Assembly (NCBI GenBank): GCA_021784555.1
Contig: JAJYHY010000005.1
Location: forward strand, 1-60,961
Length of the DNA: 60,961 bases
Reading direction: 5' to 3'
From: a bacterium
GTDB taxonomy: Bacteria; Verrucomicrobiota; Verrucomicrobiia; Limisphaerales; UBA8199
Positions 53,591 through 60,961 of this stretch are shown here, one piece after another. Position 1 is the stretch's first letter. Every line of letters begins with the position of its first letter. The notes beneath the pieces were generated by a model. It saw nothing but the letters and a program-made list of their open reading frames with translations, did not search any database and was not told the DNA's origin. Made by a program: the position numbers and the translations under genes.

Positions 53591-54760
53591 CTACTTGGCC
53601 CAACTGGGTTGTGAGTTACTGCCTGAAATCAGGGTGACATCCTTTACCTGTTTGGTTGGCACGTCAAGCAGAGAGAGGATAGGGCGTCCGCCTCTGCGGC
53701 GGGTGAAAACCAACGTGCGGGAGTTGGGCGCCCAGGAAGGGTCTTCGCCATTGACGAGGACGAAGACCTCGCCGCCGGTGGCGGGCACGACGCAGATGGC
53801 GAAATCGCGCCATTGCGCCGTAAAGGCAATCCATTTGCCGTCCGGCGACCAGTCCGGCTCAGAGGGGGAGGAGGCGCCCGCGGTGACGATGCGCCGCACT
53901 GGTCCGCCTGAGGCCGGGACCTTGCAAAGCATGCGCCGGCCGCGGACCTTTCCGGCAAAGCAGATCCATTTCCCATCCGGCGACCAGCAGGGCGAAGACT
54001 GGTCCTGATGGGTGAAGGTCAGCTGTTTTAGACCGGAGCCGTCGCGGTCACAGACATAGACATCGGGATTGCCTGCCTTGCTGAGGATCATCGCCACGCG
54101 CCTGCCGTCGGGCGAAACAGCGGGGCTGGCGTTCAACCCGGAATAGGCCGCCACCACCCGTCGCTGCCCGGTGACCAGGTCCTGGTAAAAGATGTCCGGG
54201 TTGAACAGCCTGTAGGAAGTGTAATAGAGCGCCAAGCGCCCGGGCACCCAGGCCGGCCCGTCCACCAGTGCGTGGTCGCGGGTCACTCCCTGGACCTCAT
54301 AACCGTCGAAATCCGCGACATACACCTCGCTGGCCCCAGGCCCGGTGTCGTGCCTGAAAGCGATCTTGGTCTGGGCGATGCCCTTGCGGCCGAGGGCCTC
54401 GACAAAGTCATCGGCGAAGGCATGGACTTCACGCGGCAAACCGGCCCCGCTGTAGGCCTTGGCGACCAAGGTCCTGCGGTTGATGCGGTCGATGGCACGC
54501 GCTTGGAGGTTTGCTCCGCTGCCGCCGCTGATGAGGTACTGGGCCGCCCCTTCATTTGTGAAGGCAAATCCCTGGACATACAGGTCAAATTCGAGGATGC
54601 GGCGCGCCTGGGCCGAGAGACCGGTCACCGAGACCAGGATGGGGGGCGTGTTGCCGGGCGTAGTCTGCCTGTAGAGGTTGATCTGGGCGGAGGCGAGCGT
54701 AGCGGCGCCGGCCAGGATGGCGGTTACGGGCATGAACTTGAGTCGATTAATCGGTTTCAT
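53591..54760 (-). CDS. tolB: TolB, periplasmic beta-propeller
   Basis: A 389-residue protein from ATG 54760, which overlaps the tolA stop in TGATG; a GTG at 54763 is also possible. Signal peptide FMPVTAILAGAATLASAQ, an N-terminal domain (FDLYVQGFAFTNEGAAQYLI), then PD40/TolB propeller repeats: ASPAVSPDGRRVAMILSKAG, SSPCWSPDGKWICFAGKVRG, SEPDWSPDGKWIAFTAQ and PSWAPNSRTLVFTRRR. TolB binds Pal and the Tol complex in the periplasm. Complete. Confidence 0.94.
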   Translation of the reverse strand: MKPINRLKFMPVTAILAGAATLASAQINLYRQTTPGNTPPILVSVTGLSAQARRILEFDLYVQGFAFTNEGAAQYLISGGSGANLQARAIDRINRRTLVAKAYSGAGLPREVHAFADDFVEALGRKGIAQTKIAFRHDTGPGASEVYVADFDGYEVQGVTRDHALVDGPAWVPGRLALYYTSYRLFNPDIFYQDLVTGQRRVVAAYSGLNASPAVSPDGRRVAMILSKAGNPDVYVCDRDGSGLKQLTFTHQDQSSPCWSPDGKWICFAGKVRGRRMLCKVPASGGPVRRIVTAGASSPSEPDWSPDGKWIAFTAQWRDFAICVVPATGGEVFVLVNGEDPSWAPNSRTLVFTRRRGGRPILSLLDVPTKQVKDVTLISGSNSQPSWAK

Positions 54761-55659
54761 CACATTGCTTGTTTGGCTTGGGCGTTAAAATTGATGGTGA
54801 TCGTGCGCTCGGTCTCCGTCGCGCCGTCCGGGAAGGGCGGGGTACGAGTCACCCGGTCCAGGGCGGCCCTGACCGAGCGGTCCACCTCAGGATTGCCGGA
54901 GGAGCGAATGATGCGGGCTTCGAGAACGGTTCCATCCCGGGCAATGGTCACGGAGGCGATGGCGGTGGCGTTTCTGTCGGTCACCCCATTGGGCAGGACC
55001 CAGGCCTGATCGTAGAGGCTAGAGACCGCCTGAAGAAAGCCGGCGTACGGGACGCCGCCACCTCCGGGGCCTTTGAACTCGATTCTGATGCTGCTTGAGG
55101 AGAGGCTGCTCCCGATGGCATCCGCGGTTTGTTCGATGCTTGAAGCCAGCCGCCGCCTCTCTGCCTCCAGCCGCCGGGCCTCCTCTCTTGCCCGCCTCTC
55201 GGCCCGTCGCCTGGATTCGGCTCGGGTGTCCCGGCGCGTGACGAGCTGAGTGCTGATCTGGGGCTTCCTGGGTCTCCATTTGTGGGCGGGCTTGAGCGAA
55301 TCGGATTCTGGTTTTGGCGCCTCTTTCACTGCTTCCCGGTGGACTTGCGGCTTGGTCATGCGCCTGGGAGGGGGTGGATTGGGTCGAGGCGGCGCATGGC
55401 GCGGAGTTGGCGGGGCCGTAAATCGGCGTTCCGGCTGGTTGGGGACGGGACGCGGGGAGGTTGGGAGTCTGCCTTGTGGATTGCCTCCGCCGGCAAGGGC
55501 TTCATTGATCACTTGCAGAGGAACAAAATCGATGGGGGGCGGGACCGGGCGCTGCTTCTGAGGGGAAACGAGGAAGCCCGGACCGAACACCAGCAGCGAG
55601 AGGAGCAAGCCGTGCAAGCCAAGGGAAACGATGAGGCACTTTTGTTGAAGCCGGTTCAT
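54760..55659 (-). CDS. tolA: TolA-like protein with TonB C-terminal domain
   Basis: A 299-residue inner-membrane-anchored protein: one hydrophobic helix (LIVSLGLHGLLLSLLVFGPG), a long proline/arginine-rich spacer (HAPPRPNPPPPRRMTKP; ~residues 60-170), and a TonB/TolA C-terminal domain with ATAIASVTIARDGTVLEARI and SSGNPEVDRSVRAALDRVTR. It spans the periplasm and passes energy from TolQR. It overlaps both neighbours (TGATG with tolR; tolB inside its stop). Its domain order agrees with tol genes more than with tonB given the operon. Confidence 0.88.
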   Translation of the reverse strand: MNRLQQKCLIVSLGLHGLLLSLLVFGPGFLVSPQKQRPVPPPIDFVPLQVINEALAGGGNPQGRLPTSPRPVPNQPERRFTAPPTPRHAPPRPNPPPPRRMTKPQVHREAVKEAPKPESDSLKPAHKWRPRKPQISTQLVTRRDTRAESRRRAERRAREEARRLEAERRRLASSIEQTADAIGSSLSSSSIRIEFKGPGGGGVPYAGFLQAVSSLYDQAWVLPNGVTDRNATAIASVTIARDGTVLEARIIRSSGNPEVDRSVRAALDRVTRTPPFPDGATETERTITINFNAQAKQAM

Positions 55660-56078
55660 CAGGGCCTGCCGGGTGGTTCCTGGCGGAAGTTCATTCTCGT
55701 CATGCCGTTTTGCACGCAGCGATCGACCAGGGCCAGCAGGTCGCCAATCGTGCCGTTCTTGTCGGCGCGGATGTAGATGACGAGGTTGGGGTTGGCGTGA
55801 AAATCGCGGACCAGGAGGGACACCATCCGGTCCAGGGGCATCCGCTGGCGGTTGAGGAAGTAGATGCCCTGCCGGCTGAGGTCCACCGTGCGGATGTCGG
55901 CTTGGTCAATGCGGCGGTCGGGTTGCCCGCCCCGGGGCAGTTGGAGAGGCAAGCCCTGTTCCAGCAGTGGCGTGGTAATGACGAAAATGATGAGCAGGAC
56001 AAAGGCCAAATCGAGCAGAGGCGTGATGTTGATCTCGCTGAGCGTCACCAGGGAACTGCGTTGGGAAAACCGGCGCAT
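55659..56078 (-). CDS. tolR: TolR/ExbD-family protein
   Basis: A 139-residue protein with the membrane segment ITPLLDLAFVLLIIFVITTP, whose aspartate is the conserved proton-carrying residue of ExbD/TolR, and a periplasmic domain (VYIRADKNGTIGDLLALVDR with the I-x-A-D-K motif). With TolQ it forms a proton-driven motor for TolA. Separated by 14 bases from tolQ and overlapping tolA. Confidence 0.94.
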   Translation of the reverse strand: MRRFSQRSSLVTLSEINITPLLDLAFVLLIIFVITTPLLEQGLPLQLPRGGQPDRRIDQADIRTVDLSRQGIYFLNRQRMPLDRMVSLLVRDFHANPNLVIYIRADKNGTIGDLLALVDRCVQNGMTRMNFRQEPPGRP

Positions 56079-56092
56079 GGCGAGGCTGCCTC

Positions 56093-56818
56093 CTATTCCG
56101 CCAAATACTCGGTCTCCATTTTCGAGACCAACTCCTGCGCGAAATTGTCCAGCTCGACCGTCAGGACACGCAAGTTATGGACCAGCCAATTGTAGCCGAA
56201 CATGGAGGGGATGGCCACGAGCAGGCCGGCGACGGTGGTGATGAGAGCGGCGGCAACGCCGGGGGCCATCGCCGCCATGGTGGCCTGCCCTTGCTGGGCG
56301 ATGTGGCCGAAGGTGCTCATTACCCCCCAAACCGTGCCGAGCAGCCCCAGGAAGGGGGCGCCGCTGACCGCAATGGCCAGGAGAATGAGGCCCGATTCCA
56401 GTTTGAGCGATTCCTGGGCAACCTTGTTTTCGAGCGAGCGTTTGACGTGTTCCATCCCTTTGAGGGAGACGAATCGTTTGCGGCCCGAGCCGTCCGGGGT
56501 TTTCAGGCGCGCGTCCAGTTCCTGGCTCCCGGCCTCATAGACCATGAACAGCGGGCAGCCGTCGGCCTGAATGCGGCGGTCGAAGACTTCCAGGACATGC
56601 TTTTGGATGCGGTATTCGGCGTTGAAGAAACAATTGAGGGTCTTGGCGCGCCGCATCTGGAGCGCCTTGGCAATCATGACAGACCAGGCGGTGATAGAAA
56701 AGACGACCAGGCAGGCGATAATCACCTTTGCTTCAGGCGTGGCCTGCTGCCACACATAAAGCAATTCCGCCTCTCTCCCACCCGCGCCCAGGGCCGACAA
56801 AAAAACAGGTACGTTCAT
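56093..56818 (-). CDS. tolQ: TolQ/ExbB-family protein
   Basis: A 241-residue protein with three membrane helices: VIIACLVVFSITAWSVMIAK near the start, LILLAIAVSGAPFLGLLGTV and ALITTVAGLLVAIPSMFGYN. The GLLGTVWGVM turn and the threonine-containing third helix are the MotA/TolQ/ExbB hallmarks. It is the first gene of the tol cluster. The acidic end ETEYLAE is short. No signal for a different partner. Confidence 0.94.
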   Translation of the reverse strand: MNVPVFLSALGAGGREAELLYVWQQATPEAKVIIACLVVFSITAWSVMIAKALQMRRAKTLNCFFNAEYRIQKHVLEVFDRRIQADGCPLFMVYEAGSQELDARLKTPDGSGRKRFVSLKGMEHVKRSLENKVAQESLKLESGLILLAIAVSGAPFLGLLGTVWGVMSTFGHIAQQGQATMAAMAPGVAAALITTVAGLLVAIPSMFGYNWLVHNLRVLTVELDNFAQELVSKMETEYLAE

Positions 56819-57164
56819 TCCGACACGATCTCACTCCGACTCCGCATGCTTGGTCGTGAGGAATAGAAGCGCCCAGGCGGATCCACGTTCAAAAAACAAC
56901 CGATTCGAACAGCCAAAGACTTTAACTGTGTCTCTTCTACCAACATCCGCCAAAATTGCAAAATTATTTTCGACATAATCGTAGAAAAAATGGCCGGCTT
57001 GTCCAGGGATTTGCGATTTGCGATTTGCGATGGAGGATTTGTAACTTGCCAATGTGCGATCTGGCGTCGGGAATGGCTGGTGGATGTCCGATGTTGGTTA
57101 TTCGATGTTCGATGTTGGTTGTTCGATGTTGATTGCTTCCCCTTCCCGCAGGCTTCCCCTCCCC
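56819..57164. other. Intergenic stretch upstream of tolQ with repeats
   Basis: About 345 bases without a gene between tolQ and the regulator. Contains a four-fold GATTTGC array (57008-57033) and GATGTTGGTTATTCGATGTT-type 14-base units (57073-57134), which are the inverted counterpart of the repeats at 59600-59630. An AT-rich region (56930-56990) is the likely location of the tol promoter. Confidence 0.5.
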
Positions 57165-58595
57165 CTACGCACCGCCCAACTCACCGCCCTCCGGTTTAGA
57201 AGACCCTGCCTCCGCGGTTTCCGGCGCCAGGTTCTCTTCCAACAGGCCGTATTGTTTGAGCTTATATTGCAGTGCGCGGCGGCTAATGCCCAGGGCCTTG
57301 GCGGCCTCCTCGCGGTTGCTGGTAACATGGGTTAGGGTCTGGCGGATGAGCAGCCTCTCGACTTGGGCCAAGGGCGTGCCAGGGCGGACGGTGAAGGTGG
57401 TCAGCCGGCGGTCATACTCGCGCAGAGATTCCGGCAGGTGCTTGACTTCCACAACGGACTCCGGGCAAGTGATTACCAGGCGTTCGATGACATTTCGCAA
57501 TTGGCGGACGTTGCCCGGCCACGGGTAGCGCTGGCAAAGCTGAAGGGCCTCGGTTGACAACCGCTTGCGGCGGCGCTTGTGCTTGGCGCTAAAGTGCTCC
57601 AGAAAGCTTTCGGCCAACAACGGGATATCCTCCGCCCGGTCCCGGAGCGGGGGCATGACGATCGGCACGACCTGGAGCCGATAAAACAGGTCCTCCCGAA
57701 AGGTCCCATCCGTGACCGCCTTTTGGAGGTCCTTGTTTGTCGCGGCGATAACCCTGACGTCCACGTGGACAAGTTCCGACCCGCCCACCATGCGGAAGGC
57801 GCTGTCTTCGAGCACCCGCAGGAGGTCTCCCTGGCCTTTGGCCGACAAGTCCCCGATCTCGTCGAGGAACAACGTGCCCCGGTCGGCCATCTGAAAGCGT
57901 CCGGGCTTGGTGGCAATCGCGCCGGTAAAGGCGCCCTTGACGTGACCGAAAAGCTCGGCCTCGAGCAACTGATCGGTCAGGGCGGCGCAGTTCACCGAGA
58001 TGAACGGGCGCTCGCGCCGGTCGCTCTCCAGGTGAATCGAGCGCGCCACGATCTCCTTGCCGGTGCCGCTTTCGCCTTCAATCAAAACGGTGATGTCGCT
58101 ATGAGCCACCTCACTAATGAGGCGTACGACGGCCCGCATCGGCTCGCTATCGCCGAGGAGCAGGCTCGGCTCGGAACGGGTGCGCAGGCGGGAACGCAAC
58201 TCGTTGTTCTCGGCAACCACCGCCTGGAACTCCAGGGCCTTTTGAACCAACACCCGCAACCGCTTTAAATCGAGCGGCTTGGATAAGTAGTCGTACGCGC
58301 CTTGTTTCATCGCTTCCACGGCGCTCGCCACCGTGCCGTAGGCGGTCATCATAATGAATAATGTGTCTCGACTCCGCCCACGCACTTCCTTGAGCAATTC
58401 CAAACCGCCCATTTCAGGCATCTTGATGTCGGAAACGACCAGGTTGTAAAGCCGCTGCTCGGCCAGTCTCAAGGCCGACCGCGGATCGGTGGCTCCATCA
58501 ACCATGTAACCCTCCCGCCGCAAGGCCTCCTGGATGCCGGCGCAAAGCCCCTGCTCGTCGTCCACCACCAGGATCTTGACCTTGGAGCGATCCAC
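57165..58595 (-). CDS. Sigma-54-dependent response regulator (NtrC family)
   Basis: From GTG 58595, 476 residues. Receiver: VVDDE at 11-14, phospho-acceptor Asp56 in VVSDIKMPEMGG, then MMTAYG and LSKPLD. AAA+ activator: Walker A GESGTGKE, the sigma-54 contact loop GAFTGA, Walker B TLFLDEIGDL, and the arginine fingers region FREDLFYRLQVVP. Fis-type HTH at the end: EEAAKALGISRRALQYKLKQ. It needs sigma-54 and works with the kinase upstream (11 bases between them). A longer frame upstream lies within the kinase gene. Target genes are not known; the tol cluster lies 350 bases downstream. Confidence 0.94.
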   Translation of the reverse strand: MDRSKVKILVVDDEQGLCAGIQEALRREGYMVDGATDPRSALRLAEQRLYNLVVSDIKMPEMGGLELLKEVRGRSRDTLFIMMTAYGTVASAVEAMKQGAYDYLSKPLDLKRLRVLVQKALEFQAVVAENNELRSRLRTRSEPSLLLGDSEPMRAVVRLISEVAHSDITVLIEGESGTGKEIVARSIHLESDRRERPFISVNCAALTDQLLEAELFGHVKGAFTGAIATKPGRFQMADRGTLFLDEIGDLSAKGQGDLLRVLEDSAFRMVGGSELVHVDVRVIAATNKDLQKAVTDGTFREDLFYRLQVVPIVMPPLRDRAEDIPLLAESFLEHFSAKHKRRRKRLSTEALQLCQRYPWPGNVRQLRNVIERLVITCPESVVEVKHLPESLREYDRRLTTFTVRPGTPLAQVERLLIRQTLTHVTSNREEAAKALGISRRALQYKLKQYGLLEENLAPETAEAGSSKPEGGELGGA

Positions 58596-58606
58596 AACCC
58601 GAGATT

Positions 58607-59347
58607 TCAAACGGCCTTGGGAAGAATCAGCGGCAACGCTATCCGAAACACGGCCCCCCGTGGAGTCGCGTTCTGGGCCGTGAGGCTTCCGCCGTGCGCC
58701 ACAATGATCTGCTGGGCTATCCACAGTCCCAAGCCGTGCCCCTCTTGTTTGGTGGTAAAATAAGGATCGAAAATCGACGCCAGCCGTTCCGGCGGGATGC
58801 CCGGCCCGCTATCATCGACTTCGACCGTGACCATGGCTTCACCGGTGGTGAGACGGACCGTGATACGGCCATTGCGCTCAATGGCCTGCATGGCATTGAT
58901 GACGAGATTGACCAGAGCCTGAGTCAGACGGACCGGGTCGGCTACTATCTCCGGCAGGCCATCCTCCTGGCAGGTGAGAACCTCAATCGACCGTGCCGCC
59001 GCCTCCGGGCGCAACAACTCGCAGACGTGCGCCACTATCCGTGGCACCGAAACGGGCTGCAACTCCAGGTCCGACGGGCCGGTCAGCCGGAGGAACTGGG
59101 AGACAATGCTTTCAAGACGGTGCAGTTCACCATGAATGATAGCCAGGCGGGAGCCGACTTGCTGCCGGACTTCCGGCGCCAGGCCACCCAAGTCCTCCTC
59201 CAGCAACTGCACGTGGACATCCAAAGAGCTCAGCGGGTTCCGGATCTCGTGCGCCAGTCGCGCCAGGAGGCGCGCCAGCAGGTCCCGCTTTTCCGACGCC
59301 GCGTTGTGCGGGGCGTCTTGCCCAAGCTCCGTTGCCAGAATATCCAC
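58607..59347 (-). CDS. Soluble sensor histidine kinase (NtrB-like)
   Basis: A 246-residue kinase from GTG 59347. The dimerisation domain has LLARLLARLAHEIRNPLSSL with the phosphorylated histidine; the ATPase domain has LVNLVINAMQAIERNG (N box), VDDSGPGIPPERLASIFDPY (G1/F), and TTKQEGHGLGLWIAQQIIVA (G2). There is no membrane segment or PAS domain, so it must sense through a partner. The frame is open much further upstream, but that part crosses palindromic and tandem repeats and is not likely to be coding. It is followed by the NtrC-type regulator. Confidence 0.88.
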   Translation of the reverse strand: MDILATELGQDAPHNAASEKRDLLARLLARLAHEIRNPLSSLDVHVQLLEEDLGGLAPEVRQQVGSRLAIIHGELHRLESIVSQFLRLTGPSDLELQPVSVPRIVAHVCELLRPEAAARSIEVLTCQEDGLPEIVADPVRLTQALVNLVINAMQAIERNGRITVRLTTGEAMVTVEVDDSGPGIPPERLASIFDPYFTTKQEGHGLGLWIAQQIIVAHGGSLTAQNATPRGAVFRIALPLILPKAV

Positions 59348-59398
59348 CCAACCATGCTGCCCGCCAGGGCTGGCTTTGTCAACGGGCGGGCAATGGCG

Positions 59399-59579
59399 GG
59401 TGCGATTGAATCTGTCGGTCACTCGGCGATCGGGGTCAAAGCGGCAGAGGACAGCCGCACTCCAAAAGCTGGCGCCAGATTCAGAAGGGCGCTGGGGGTT
59501 CCCGCCAGGTTTTTGGAGTGCGGCTGTCCCCTGCCGCTCTGGCTGCGGTTGGCGGTTGACCGACGGATTTAATTGCACC
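59399..59579. repeat. Palindromic repeat family, copy C (MITE-like)
   Basis: Outer inverted repeats GGTGCGATTGAATCTGTCGGTCA (59399-59421; first 20 bases shown in part) and its inverse at 59557-59579 agree at 20 of 23 positions. Inner arms GCGGCAGAGGACAGCCGCAC (59441 onward) and the inverse at 59511-59537 agree at 26 of 27. The left end matches copies A and B. Confidence 0.72.
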
Positions 59580-59599
59580 CGGAGCGGCACCCCTACGGT

Positions 59600-59748
59600 C
59601 AACAACCAACATCGAACAACCAACATCGAACAACCAACAACCAACAACCAACAACCAACAACCAACAACCAACAACCAACAACCAACAACCAACAACCAA
59701 CATCCAACATCCAACATCCAACATCCAACATCCAACATCCAACATCCC
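59600..59748. repeat. Tandem heptamer repeat array
   Basis: Three layers: 14-base CAACCAACATCGAA units, a 7-base AACAACC array (about nine units), and a 7-base AACATCC array (about seven units). A reversed version of the first layer lies at 57073-57134. The array stops exactly at the stop codon of rdgB. Confidence 0.86.
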
Positions 59749-60435
59749 TCATCCGCCATCCAAGACGCCTCTGAGCGCCCGTAGCGCCCGCGCCCGATGG
59801 CTCAAATGGTTTTTGACGTTCTCACCGAGTTCGGCAAATGTCTCTTCGTATCCGTCCGGGGTGAACAACGGATCGTATCCGAAGCCGTTCTTGCCTCGCG
59901 GTTCAAATCCGATTCTTCCCTCGCACACCCCCTCGAAGAGCCGCGTTCTCAACTCCTGTTCGTCGGCGTAACAGACCGGCGACGAACCTTCCGTTACGCC
60001 CGGGCAAACGGGCGTCAGGGCCAGGACGCACCGGAACCGCGCCGTCCGCTTTTTCTGAGGGACCGTCTCGAGCAAACGAAGGAGTTTGGCGTTGTTCTCG
60101 GTGTCCGATGCGTTCCCGGGCAACCGGAAATCCAGTGCCGCAAACCGCGCCGAAACCACGCCCGGCGCGCCGTTTAGCGCATCGACCTCCAGTCCGGAGT
60201 CATCCGCCAGGACGTAACATTCTTGCGCCTGCCCCAGCCTGGTTGGAGAGCAGGCCAGCCAAAGGGCCAGCTCAACTGCTTTCTTGGCTGCATTGCCCGC
60301 GAAGGAGGGGCGGTCCTCCACAACATTGGGGGAATCGGGAAAATCCCTCAGTGTCAGGTAATGAAATGCCGCACCAAGGATCGCCTCAATCTCTCGGCTC
60401 TTGTGCGCGTTGCGCGTGGCCAGGATCAGGAGCAC
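59749..60435 (-). CDS. rdgB: RdgB/HAM1 non-canonical purine NTP pyrophosphatase
   Basis: A 228-residue enzyme starting LLILATRNAHKSREIEAIL (the SNxxK-like nucleotide loop: T-R-N-x-H-K). Further landmarks: FAGNAAKKAVELALWL, VLADDSGLEVDALNGAPGVV, FEGVCEGRIGFEPRGKNGFG, YDPLFTPDGYEETFAELGEN and SHRARALRALR. It hydrolyses dITP, XTP and similar nucleotides to monophosphates so that they are not built into DNA. A small insert (CSPTRLGQAQECY) is longer than in E. coli RdgB. Confidence 0.92.
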   Translation of the reverse strand: MLLILATRNAHKSREIEAILGAAFHYLTLRDFPDSPNVVEDRPSFAGNAAKKAVELALWLACSPTRLGQAQECYVLADDSGLEVDALNGAPGVVSARFAALDFRLPGNASDTENNAKLLRLLETVPQKKRTARFRCVLALTPVCPGVTEGSSPVCYADEQELRTRLFEGVCEGRIGFEPRGKNGFGYDPLFTPDGYEETFAELGENVKNHLSHRARALRALRGVLDGG

Positions 60436-60528
60436 AGCTTCAGGTGGGTGATGCGGAAGATGGCGCCTGCGGGTTTACGAGGAGGCATGGGGAGCGAGCG
60501 ATCCCTTCCACAGGCCCAATGGGATGCA

Positions 60529-60762
60529 TCAGACACCTACGTTTTCAATCAGCCCGGCCAAGGCGGAACCTGAGATTGCCGGCGTTTCGGACCAGCGCGT
60601 TAGCCTGAGATCATATTTCTTCAGGACCTCTGCGACACGGCTTTCGGACAGGCCTGTCTGACGAGCGATGGCCCAAACGGTACGCCAAGTGGAACCTGGG
60701 GCATCAAGCGCCTCAAACACTTTCCTTTCGTCCTGGTCGGTGATAATGTCTTTCCAATTCAT
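60529..60762 (-). CDS. Small winged-helix-like protein
   Basis: A 77-residue frame, MNWKDIITDQDERKVFEALD followed by AIARQTGLSESRVAEVLKKY, a helix-turn-helix with a short wing (LRLTRWSE). Possibly a DNA-binding regulator. It starts 14 bases after the stop of the partial gene to its right, so the two may be one transcript. Confidence 0.55.
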   Translation of the reverse strand: MNWKDIITDQDERKVFEALDAPGSTWRTVWAIARQTGLSESRVAEVLKKYDLRLTRWSETPAISGSALAGLIENVGV

Positions 60763-60775
60763 AATACTATTCTAT

Positions 60776-60961
60776 TCATTCAGACGGATCCTTCAAGCAC
60801 TCCCGTCTTACCTTTGCTTCGATGATCTGTTTCACCGCGTCCCGCAGAGCGGATGGTGCGAGTGCCGGGTTCGAGTACTCCTCTTTGCCGTACAACAGGT
60901 TCTTCGGAAACCAAATTACCAGGACCGTCACCACGAGAAATACAAGCAGAAAGAGCGCGAC
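60776..60961 (-). CDS. Membrane-anchored protein, C-terminal part
   Basis: The frame enters from the right edge with LFLLVFLVVTVLVIWFPKNL (transmembrane helix), then LYGKEEYSNPALAPSALRDA and VKQIIEAKVRRECLKDPSE. The start is outside the window. No family was recognised. Confidence 0.5.
   Translation of the reverse strand, partial: VALFLLVFLVVTVLVIWFPKNLLYGKEEYSNPALAPSALRDAVKQIIEAKVRRECLKDPSE

Noticed and set aside
59600-59748. Possible CRISPR array
   Set aside because: Units are 7 or 14 bases without unique spacers; it is a simple tandem repeat.
58607-59752. Histidine kinase with a Trp/Cys/Val-rich N-terminal membrane region
   Set aside because: The extra N-terminal frame is translation of the heptamer array and of the palindromic repeat; GTG 59347 is a better start.

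Overview
The window looks like chromosomal DNA of a GC-rich, Gram-negative member of the Verrucomicrobiota, probably close to the Limisphaerales/Pedosphaera group. This is an inference from several traits: a complete Tol-Pal cluster, an H-type pseudopilin with an STN partner, a sigma factor fused to a transmembrane and thioredoxin-like domain, many secreted glycan-active and LamG-type proteins, an ISAzo13 element, and a very high density of toxin-antitoxin (TA) cassettes. No rRNA, tRNA or CRISPR array was seen.

Layout. 1-3.4 kb: the end of an FtsX/MacB-type permease, two TA-like cassettes, then two MacB/LolD-type ATPases. 4-8.3 kb: a minus-strand pseudopilin/STN/secreted-protein group and a LytS/LytR-type two-component pair. 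8.4-13.7 kb: a decayed zone with remnants of YCII, VOC and carboxymuconolactone decarboxylase genes and a broken GH16 gene, around an intact YdeI-like gene and an ankyrin gene. 13.7-18.2 kb: a zinc-ribbon membrane protein, a tyrosine recombinase overlapping an SLC13/ArsB-type transporter, and a GNAT enzyme. 18.7-25.9 kb: a large beta-helix protein, a TIM-barrel hydrolase-like protein and a SecDF-P1-like gene interrupted by a stop. 25.9-28.3 kb: an ISAzo13 element between two unrelated gene fragments, plus an internally deleted IS1634-type transposase. 28.4-31.1 kb: the sigma/thioredoxin fusion.

31-51.4 kb is the accessory core: up to nine TA or TA-like loci (RelE, PIN/VapC, Phd, MNT, ribbon-helix-helix), a Uma2-type nuclease, a radical SAM protein with an unassigned N-terminal region, a Ycf48-like protein, GH29 and phospholipase-D-family enzymes, a 573-bp duplicated block and several frameshifted paralogues. 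51.5-61 kb is housekeeping: Pal, TolB, TolA, TolR and TolQ (minus strand, reading TolQ to Pal), an NtrB/NtrC-type pair and RdgB.

Three themes stand out. Many genes carry internal deletions, frameshifts or single stops that join otherwise recognisable domains. A palindromic repeat family occurs three times; one copy supplies the last ~40 codons of a histidine kinase gene. Heptamer tandem repeats flank the NtrB/NtrC pair in opposite orientations. All protein functions are read from motifs in the translated sequence; no database search was run.
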